A DNA stretch of 19,200 nucleotides from Rickettsia typhi (GTDB lineage: Bacteria; Pseudomonadota; Alphaproteobacteria; Rickettsiales; UBA1997): assembly GCA_945861125.1 (NCBI GenBank), contig CAMASZ010000006.1, forward strand, positions 1 to 19,200. The letters run 5' to 3'. A program made the position numbers and the translations under genes. Within the stretch, counting starts at the first letter, position 1. Each line of letters starts with the position of its first letter. The notes under the pieces are model-generated. The model was not told the origin of the DNA. It ran no database searches and saw nothing but the letters and a program-made list of their open reading frames with translations. Positions 14,572 through 19,200 of the stretch are shown piece after piece.

Positions 14572-16068
14572 TTATATAAAGTTTAAAATCAGTATTGATG
14601 CGAATTTTACTGATAATTCGTTAATAAACTTACTAAAACACAAAGCACTATAAACTAAAATTGCTATTAACCAAAAAATAAAAACTTGGTAATTATTTAT
14701 TTTTAACTTGCTGTAATCATTATTGATGATCTTGTTTGAATAAAAACTTTTTATTATATCGGCTGAAATTTTTATTTGAGATGAGTAAGAGAAGAATATA
14801 ACCAGTAAAATCAATAATTCGTAACCATAATTAAAGCTTGAATATGCCATATACCAATAAGCATTAAAAATAATTGTTAACGGTAAACACAAAATAAATA
14901 ACAATATTGACTTTATTGGAAATGAAACAATTATAGATTCATCATTAATAACTCCAATCATTCTAATTGAAGAAGTGTGATAGTTTTTTTTCATAAAACT
15001 TGCCAATAAAAACATAAAAAAATTAATTAAACATAAGTTTAATAAAAAGAAAAACATTGCTTGAAGTGATTCTGGATTATGAATTACAATGGCAATAGCA
15101 ATATATCCTAGATTTATAGTAGATAAGTAAACAGTGATTAGTTTTAAATGCTTTTGAAAAATTAACTTAAACGAGCTAAATAAAATTAAAGCAACCCCCA
15201 GAATTATAATGATTAGATCAAAATTTATATCGCTAAATAATAAATATTTTCCAAAAAATAAATAAATTAATTTCAAAGATAAAAAAATTCCTACCAAACT
15301 GTGAGTAAAAAGCGAGTTAGCAACCAAAAAACTAGATATTGCACCACTACTTTTAATTTTTTTAAAATATTGCCATATTGGAAAAAATTTTATTAAAAAG
15401 GCAAAATTTAATATTAAAAAAATTAATGAAGTAAGCCAAAATTTATTCTTTGGAAATATTGGAATTAAAGAAACAATTTCATCTAGATTTAATTTTCCAA
15501 AAATTAAATATATTAGTAAGAAGCAAGTAATTATTAATATTGAAGCTATCGCATTAGAGCAAAAATTCTTAAAAACTATCTGCAATAAAATATTATTTTT
15601 TGATATGGTAGCGATAGTGTAAAAAGAAAAATAATATATTTCTAAGTAAATGTATATATTAAGAAGGTTATTAGATGTTAGAATGCCATTTAATCCAAAT
15701 ATACTTATTAAAAAAACTGAATAAAAAAGTGAATTACTGCGTTGATCTAAGATACTGCAAATATCGCGATTATAAAAAAGCAAAATAAATATCTGAATTA
15801 TTAAAATCAAAGAAAGGAAAAATAAATTTATTAAATCAAACTTAAATTCTGTACCAAGGGAAAATAGCGATATATTGAAATCATTAGCTAAAAAATCATA
15901 TTTTAAAACATCTGGAGTTAAATTGTATAATAATGCTAGTAAATAAAGGAGCGAGGCAACGCAAATACTAAAACTAAACTTTCTAACCTGAATTATTTGA
16001 CACAAAATAGAGCTAAGTAAGGGCAGAAATATCAACAGATAAATATTATTTACTGGACTGTGGAACAT
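14572..16068 (-). CDS. NuoM/N-MrpD family proton antiporter-like membrane subunit
   Basis: A 498-residue protein with about 14 hydrophobic helices, more canonical than its neighbour. FKFDLINLFFLSLILIIQIF then LLFYNRD matches the early lDalsl...lYs block. The proton-channel glutamate is kept as Glu143 in NNLLNIYIYLEIYYFSFYTI. A lysine helix LIKFFPIWQYFKK corresponds roughly to K..PFHxWLPdA, although the spacing differs from NuoN/MrpD. HLKLITVYLSTINLGYIAIA matches the NLKRllAYSSIxhxGyi block. Such orphan NuoN/MrpD-like pairs occur in Rickettsiales and may belong to a Mrp-type antiporter or a modified respiratory module. It is the first gene of the unit running on through proA, recR and tRNA-Arg; no strong Shine-Dalgarno is seen. 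Confidence 0.75.
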   Translation of the reverse strand: MFHSPVNNIYLLIFLPLLSSILCQIIQVRKFSFSICVASLLYLLALLYNLTPDVLKYDFLANDFNISLFSLGTEFKFDLINLFFLSLILIIQIFILLFYNRDICSILDQRSNSLFYSVFLISIFGLNGILTSNNLLNIYIYLEIYYFSFYTIATISKNNILLQIVFKNFCSNAIASILIITCFLLIYLIFGKLNLDEIVSLIPIFPKNKFWLTSLIFLILNFAFLIKFFPIWQYFKKIKSSGAISSFLVANSLFTHSLVGIFLSLKLIYLFFGKYLLFSDINFDLIIIILGVALILFSSFKLIFQKHLKLITVYLSTINLGYIAIAIVIHNPESLQAMFFFLLNLCLINFFMFLLASFMKKNYHTSSIRMIGVINDESIIVSFPIKSILLFILCLPLTIIFNAYWYMAYSSFNYGYELLILLVIFFSYSSQIKISADIIKSFYSNKIINNDYSKLKINNYQVFIFWLIAILVYSALCFSKFINELSVKFASILILNFI

Positions 16069-16142
16069 AAGGATAACGATTTTAATTTAAACGCAACCTG
16101 TTTTAGATTTGTTACATTTATTAACACAAACCAATAATTAAT

Positions 16143-16296
16143 GGCACTGTCACAAATCAAGTTTTTTTAAGAAATTTTTATGATTATAAAATTTTTGAAA
16201 AGTAAGCGTACCTAGATGTACGCACCTAGAGGAAGTGATTTCAAAAATTTTAGAACTGTGAAAATTTCAACAAAAAATTTAATTTGCGACAGTGCC
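16143..16296. repeat. Palindromic element copy 1 with IS6/IS26-like ends (MITE-like)
   Basis: Two 58-base arms (16143-16200 and 16239-16296) form an inverted repeat with about 47 of 58 positions paired, around a 38-base centre. The outer ends read GGCACTGTCACAAAT and, inward from the right, GGCACTGTCGCAAAT; 12 and 13 of the first 14 bases match the IS26 terminal repeat GGCACTGTTGCAAA. The centre holds a second hairpin GCGTAC-ctagat-GTACGC (16206-16223). TTAAT stands directly outside both ends (16138-16142 and 16297-16301), a possible 5 bp target duplication, while IS6 elements normally make 8 bp. There is no ORF inside. It lies just after the carA stop codon and would form a very long hairpin in the transcript. 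Confidence 0.8.
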
Positions 16297-16319
16297 TTAA
16301 TAGTAAGGATCTAGGATAT

Positions 16320-17480
16320 TTATCTATCTTTCATCATTTTGGTAAATTCTTTAAAAAGATAGAAACTGTCACTAGGTCCAGGAGAGCTCTCAGGGTGATA
16401 TTGAACAGAAAAAGCTGGTTTATCTTTTACTTTAATTCCTTCAATTGAATTATCAAATAAGGAAATGTGGGTTACTTCAATATTTTTTGGCAATGATTCT
16501 TTTTCAACACAAAAGCCGTGATTTTGACTAGTTATTTCAACTTTTTTAGTTTTAATATTTTGAACAGGATGATTTGCGCCTCTATGACCTTGGTGCATTT
16601 TAACTGTTTTGGCACCATTAGCTAAAGCTAATAATTGATGACCTAAACAAATACCAAATAACGGTATGTTATTTTCAAGAATCTTTTTTATTGTGGCAAT
16701 TGCATATTTACCAGTTTCAGCAGGATCTCCCGGACCATTTGATAAAAAAACTCCATCGGGTTTATATTGCATTATTTCATCATAGTTAGTTTTAGATCCA
16801 ACTATTTTAACTTCACAACCAACCTCGGTAAGGCATCGAAGAATATTTAATTTTGCACCATAATCAATTGCAACTACAGTAAATTTTTTTTCTGATAATA
16901 TTTTATAGTTATTTTCATATTGATTCCACTTGGCTTGCTTATTCCAATTATAATTTCTATTTTCACTAGCAATACTTGCTAACTCAATACCTTTTAAATC
17001 TTCAATCTCTTTAATTTTAATAAGTGTTTTATCTATATCATTTTGAGAGATTTGTTTGGCATGAATAATGGCAACGTTTTTGGCTCCATTAATTCTAATA
17101 TTTTTGGTAATTTGCCTTGTATCAACACCACAAATACCAATAAGGTTATTTTTCTGAAGCCATTTATTTAAATGATTTTGGGAACGATAATTTGAAGGAT
17201 TAGTTATCACTTCTTTAATGATCAAGCCTTTAGCTTGAACGGATCTTGATTCAATATCGTTTTCATTTACACCAACATTTCCGATATGTGGAAAAGTAAA
17301 ATTAATAATTTGTCCAGCATATGATGGATCGGTTAAAATTTCTTGATAACCAGTAATCGAAGTGTTAAAGCATATTTCGCCAATTGCAACGCCTTCATTT
17401 CCTATGCCATAGCCACTGTGAATTGAACCATCTGGAAAAATTAACACTGCATTTTTTAGCTTTTGAAAAAGAATATTCAT
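16320..17480 (-). CDS. carA: Carbamoyl-phosphate synthase small (glutaminase) subunit
   Basis: Hydrolyses glutamine and channels ammonia to CarB for carbamoyl phosphate, precursor of pyrimidines and arginine. The 386-residue chain has the CarA-specific N-terminal domain (LIFPDGSIHSGYGIG at 13-27, FNTSITGYQEILTDPSYAGQ at 38-57) and a C-terminal class I glutamine amidotransferase domain: DYGAKLNILRCL, LSNGPGDP, the nucleophile Cys278 in GICLGHQLLALA, and the partners His362 and Glu364 in QYHPESSPGP. ITSQNHGFCV, conserved in CarA, is also present. It is a single-gene unit here: carB is not adjacent. Both sides are flanked by copies of the same palindromic element. Confidence 0.97.
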   Translation of the reverse strand: MNILFQKLKNAVLIFPDGSIHSGYGIGNEGVAIGEICFNTSITGYQEILTDPSYAGQIINFTFPHIGNVGVNENDIESRSVQAKGLIIKEVITNPSNYRSQNHLNKWLQKNNLIGICGVDTRQITKNIRINGAKNVAIIHAKQISQNDIDKTLIKIKEIEDLKGIELASIASENRNYNWNKQAKWNQYENNYKILSEKKFTVVAIDYGAKLNILRCLTEVGCEVKIVGSKTNYDEIMQYKPDGVFLSNGPGDPAETGKYAIATIKKILENNIPLFGICLGHQLLALANGAKTVKMHQGHRGANHPVQNIKTKKVEITSQNHGFCVEKESLPKNIEVTHISLFDNSIEGIKVKDKPAFSVQYHPESSPGPSDSFYLFKEFTKMMKDR

Positions 17481-17491
17481 TTTTTAAATTA

Positions 17492-17519
17492 ATTATAAAT
17501 TGTTTTTATAGTGTACAAA
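17492..17519 (-). promoter_or_regulatory. Candidate carA promoter, -35 inside the flanking repeat
   Basis: On the minus strand a perfect TATAAT (17492-17497) lies 12 bp before the carA ATG codon. At 16 bp upstream, TTTGTA (17514-17519) is a fair -35 match and falls in the degraded outer end of palindromic element copy 2. The very short leader means the start site would lie close to the start codon. In IS26 the terminal repeat is known to supply a -35 box (TTGCAA), so a comparable role is plausible, but AT-rich DNA yields such matches easily. Confidence 0.35.
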
Positions 17520-17692
17520 TTTGCTTTTCCCATTTTAAAATTTTTTTAAGAAATTTTTGTGATTATAAAATTTTTGAAAGGTAGGCTTACCCAGATATAA
17601 GCTTCTAGATGTAAGCACTTAAATGTTAAGTGAGTTTCAAAAATTTTAGAATTATAAAAATTTCAACAAAAAAGTTGATTTGCAACAGCGCC
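17508..17692. repeat. Palindromic element copy 2 with IS6/IS26-like right end
   Basis: It aligns with copy 1 over most of its length: TTTTTTTAAGAAATTTTT, GATTATAAAATTTTTGAAA on the left and TTTCAAAAATTTTAGAA, AAATTTCAACAAAAAA on the right. The right end, read inward, is GGCGCTGTTGCAAATC, 13 of 14 bases like the IS26 terminal repeat. The left end is eroded (TAGTGTACAAAT), so the left boundary at about 17508 is approximate, and a short insertion follows it. The centre differs from copy 1: GCTTAC (17585-17590) can pair with GTAAGC (17611-17616), and a perfect 7 bp hairpin CACTTAA-atg-TTAAGTG (17616-17632) has been added or repaired. There is no ORF inside. This element fills about half of the 392 bp gap between carA and the coiled-coil gene. 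Confidence 0.75.
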
Positions 17693-17777
17693 ATAATTCT
17701 TTAGAACAATTTAAAATGAATGATATTAAAAATATGAGCGATATTTGTAAGATTTTAAAAAAAATTAATTTTTTACT

Positions 17778-17805
17778 TTGCTTAAGTAATATAAAGTTTT
17801 ATAAA
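17778..17805 (+). promoter_or_regulatory. Candidate promoter of the coiled-coil gene
   Basis: TTGCTT (17778-17783), a 16 bp spacer and TATAAA (17800-17805) form a reasonable sigma-70-type promoter about 67 bp before the ATG at 17873. An inverted repeat AAAGTTTT (17793-17800) / AAAACTTT (17814-17821) overlaps the -10 and the expected start site and could be an operator. The remaining 50 bp to the gene show nothing else, and no clear Shine-Dalgarno precedes the ATG. Confidence 0.4.
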
Positions 17806-17872
17806 AAAAATTCAAAACTTTTATTATGATACCATTTTAACTTAAAAATTAACCAAATATAAATTCAAAAAA

Positions 17873-18937
17873 ATGTCAAGAAGAAATAGCGGTACGGCGG
17901 GTGGCGCATTGTCAGCAATTCGAAGATTAAGAGAGTCTCGAGAATTTGAAACAACCTCCCCAACACATCAAGCACAGCAAATACTATCAGATATTTCAGA
18001 AATTAGCGACGAAATAAAAAACATTACTTCAGATATTGAAAAAGATTTAGAAAATAATCAAAGAATAGTCGCTGACGCTGAATCTGCAAATGCTCGCGTC
18101 GAAGCAGCTGAAGTGACAGCGTTAGAAGCAGATGCTCGCGCCGCAGCAGCTCAAGAAGAATCAGAAGAAACCTTCCGAGTTCTAAAAATTGCATATGCTT
18201 ATAACTCATCGTTAGTAGAACTAATAGAAAAATACAAACAACAACTTTCTACTTTAGAACCAACAACTCAAAAATTAGAATTAGCAACTGAAGAATTAGA
18301 ATCAACAATTCAACAAACTCTTGCTAGAAAAATTAGTGAAATTAAAACTTCTTTAGATACAATTAAAGCTGAACTCGCAGAAGCACGTGCGAATACCAAA
18401 GAAGCCGAAGCCGTAGCTGTCGCTGCTCGTGCCGAAGCCGATCAGGCTAAAAACGCAGCAGACAAAATCACAGCTTCTCAAATTCAAGCTGCAAATGCTC
18501 GTGCCACAGCAGCCCAAGCTGAAATTAAAAGTCTTCACGCCGCAGCCAAAGCCGAAATCGAACGCCTTAGTACTCAAATTGCCGCGTTAGCTGAAGCAAA
18601 TCAACTTCATACCAAAAACAAACACTTACTTGCCGAATTAGACGAAGCCGGATTAGCAGTAGCCGAATCGGAATTAGTAACATTAAGCGCAAGATCCGAA
18701 GCAAAAGTTACAACCGTAGACGCAGGATCACAAACAGATTCTCTAACACCAACTCCACCATCCACAAGACTAACCCCTACTTATGCAAGACCAGCAGTTC
18801 CAGATGCATTGCAAAGAATTAGAGAAATAAGGCGTTTATCATTCCAACGAACTGCAGAAGCTTTAGATCTAACACATGAAGAACTTAAAGCAAGTATAGA
18901 ACGAAAAAGAGATCAAGATAATGGCGGCAGAGAATAA
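17873..18937 (+). CDS. Ala/Glu-rich coiled-coil protein, function unknown
   Basis: Not recognised as any family. The 354-residue chain has no signal peptide or membrane helix. Residues about 35-275 are almost continuous coiled coil, with Ala-rich bands at 65-95 and 165-245 separated by a Gln/Thr/Leu part. Two 14-residue (two-heptad) repeats sit at 73-86 and 87-100 ([28 protein letters not shown]), and a related unit at 207-216 ([10 protein letters not shown]). A Pro/Thr/Ser linker ([13 protein letters not shown], 285-297) leads to a basic helical tail. Both ends share an ALxxIRxxR-type helix (12-20 ALSAIRRLR; 312-320 ALQRIREIR). Its GC-rich alanine and arginine codons make it less AT-rich than its neighbours. 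Its 3' end overlaps the ubiG start by 17 bp. A cytoskeletal, scaffold or secreted effector role is possible; the sequence does not decide. Confidence 0.8.
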   Translation: MSRRNSGTAGGALSAIRRLRESREFETTSPTHQAQQILSDISEISDEIKNITSDIEKDLENNQRIVADAESANARVEAAEVTALEADARAAAAQEESEETFRVLKIAYAYNSSLVELIEKYKQQLSTLEPTTQKLELATEELESTIQQTLARKISEIKTSLDTIKAELAEARANTKEAEAVAVAARAEADQAKNAADKITASQIQAANARATAAQAEIKSLHAAAKAEIERLSTQIAALAEANQLHTKNKHLLAELDEAGLAVAESELVTLSARSEAKVTTVDAGSQTDSLTPTPPSTRLTPTYARPAVPDALQRIREIRRLSFQRTAEALDLTHEELKASIERKRDQDNGGRE

Positions 18938-19200
18938 AAACAATAAACCAAAAATTACCACCATAGATCCAGAGGAAATAGAAAAATTTTCTAAAATGGC
19001 TGATGATTGGTGGAATGTTGAAGGAAAATTTAAGCCCTTACATTAATTTAATCCTGTTCGCTTAAATTATTTTCGAAGAAAAATATGTGATTATTTTAAA
19101 AATGATCAAAAATCTCTTAGCCCTTTTAAAAATTTGACAGTAATTGATATTGGTTGTGGCGGTTTAATACCAAATCCCATCTTTAAATCAAATTATCACA
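18921..19200 (+). pseudogene. ubiG: UbiG (ubiquinone O-methyltransferase) copy with in-frame stop, runs off window
   Basis: From ATG at 18921 the frame reads [20 protein letters not shown] then GKFKPLH, the unmistakable UbiG N-terminus (DPxEIxKFxxxAxxWW...GKFxPLH). A TAA stop follows at 19044-19046 (codon 42). The same frame then resumes FNPVRLNYFRRKICDYF and, further on, VIDIGCGG, the SAM-binding motif I. The stop therefore replaces one variable residue (Lys, Arg or Leu in relatives), for example AAA or TTA changed to TAA. After the motif, GCGGLIPNPIFKS is also off the usual GCGGGLxSEPxA, with one Gly missing. The visible part fits a recently inactivated gene or a sequencing error; the remainder lies beyond the window. 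It would methylate hydroxyl groups of the ubiquinone ring if functional. Confidence 0.8.

Noticed and set aside
16135..16304. 8 bp target duplication around palindrome copy 1, as expected for IS6 transposition
   Set aside because: The flanks TAATTAAT and TTAATAGT do not match over 8 bp; only TTAAT (5 bp) is shared, which AT-rich sequence can give by chance.
17716..17829. Plus-strand 37-codon frame before the coiled-coil gene
   Set aside because: Its reading frame covers the likely promoter, it has no ribosome site and no motif; expected by chance in AT-rich DNA.
18060..18520. Repeated units in the coiled-coil gene as a CRISPR or tandem array
   Set aside because: The units are in-frame Ala-rich codons of two-heptad length, with imperfect copies and no spacer structure.

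Overview
The window is a strongly AT-rich stretch of a bacterial chromosome. The tightly packed housekeeping genes (frataxin CyaY, PdxH, ProA, RecR, CarA, a UbiG remnant, paired antiporter-like membrane subunits) and the large AT-rich palindromes between genes suggest an alphaproteobacterium with a reduced genome, probably Rickettsiales or a similar host-associated lineage. This placement is inferred from gene content and composition, not from a tree. Genes for leucine, aromatic, proline and pyrimidine/arginine precursor synthesis (leuB, aroC, proA, carA) are present and look intact, so it is less auxotrophic than a typical Rickettsia.

Layout. (1) 1-4847, minus strand: one compact cluster read folB > LptC-like > aroC > pdxH > cyaY > leuB > Cys-rich secreted protein > ftsK (cut by the window edge). 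Gaps are 2-11 bp, apart from 41 bp before the secreted protein. (2) 4945-7037, plus strand: a membrane-anchored thioredoxin-like protein and cysS, 2 bp apart, divergent from folB. (3) 7130-11094, plus strand: an accessory island. It starts with an N-terminal scrap of type I restriction subunit HsdR and ends with an N-terminal scrap of HsdM. Between them are four apparently intact overlapping genes: a HEPN-like protein, a RhuM protein, a small membrane protein and a RhuM-Fic fusion. It abuts the 3' end of a tRNA-Arg(CCG) gene on the other strand. (4) 11112-16068, minus strand: two proton-antiporter-family membrane proteins > proA > recR > tRNA-Arg, with 3-52 bp gaps. (5) 16143-17692: carA on the minus strand, flanked by two copies of a palindromic element of about 155-185 bp whose ends resemble IS6/IS26-family terminal repeats. 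(6) 17873-19200, plus strand: an Ala/Glu-rich coiled-coil protein overlapping the start of a ubiG copy that has an in-frame stop codon.

The two main points of interest are the island, where the restriction-modification core has decayed but its passenger genes keep overlapping, apparently coupled frames, and the carA-flanking palindromes, whose central hairpin shows a compensatory base-pair change between copies.
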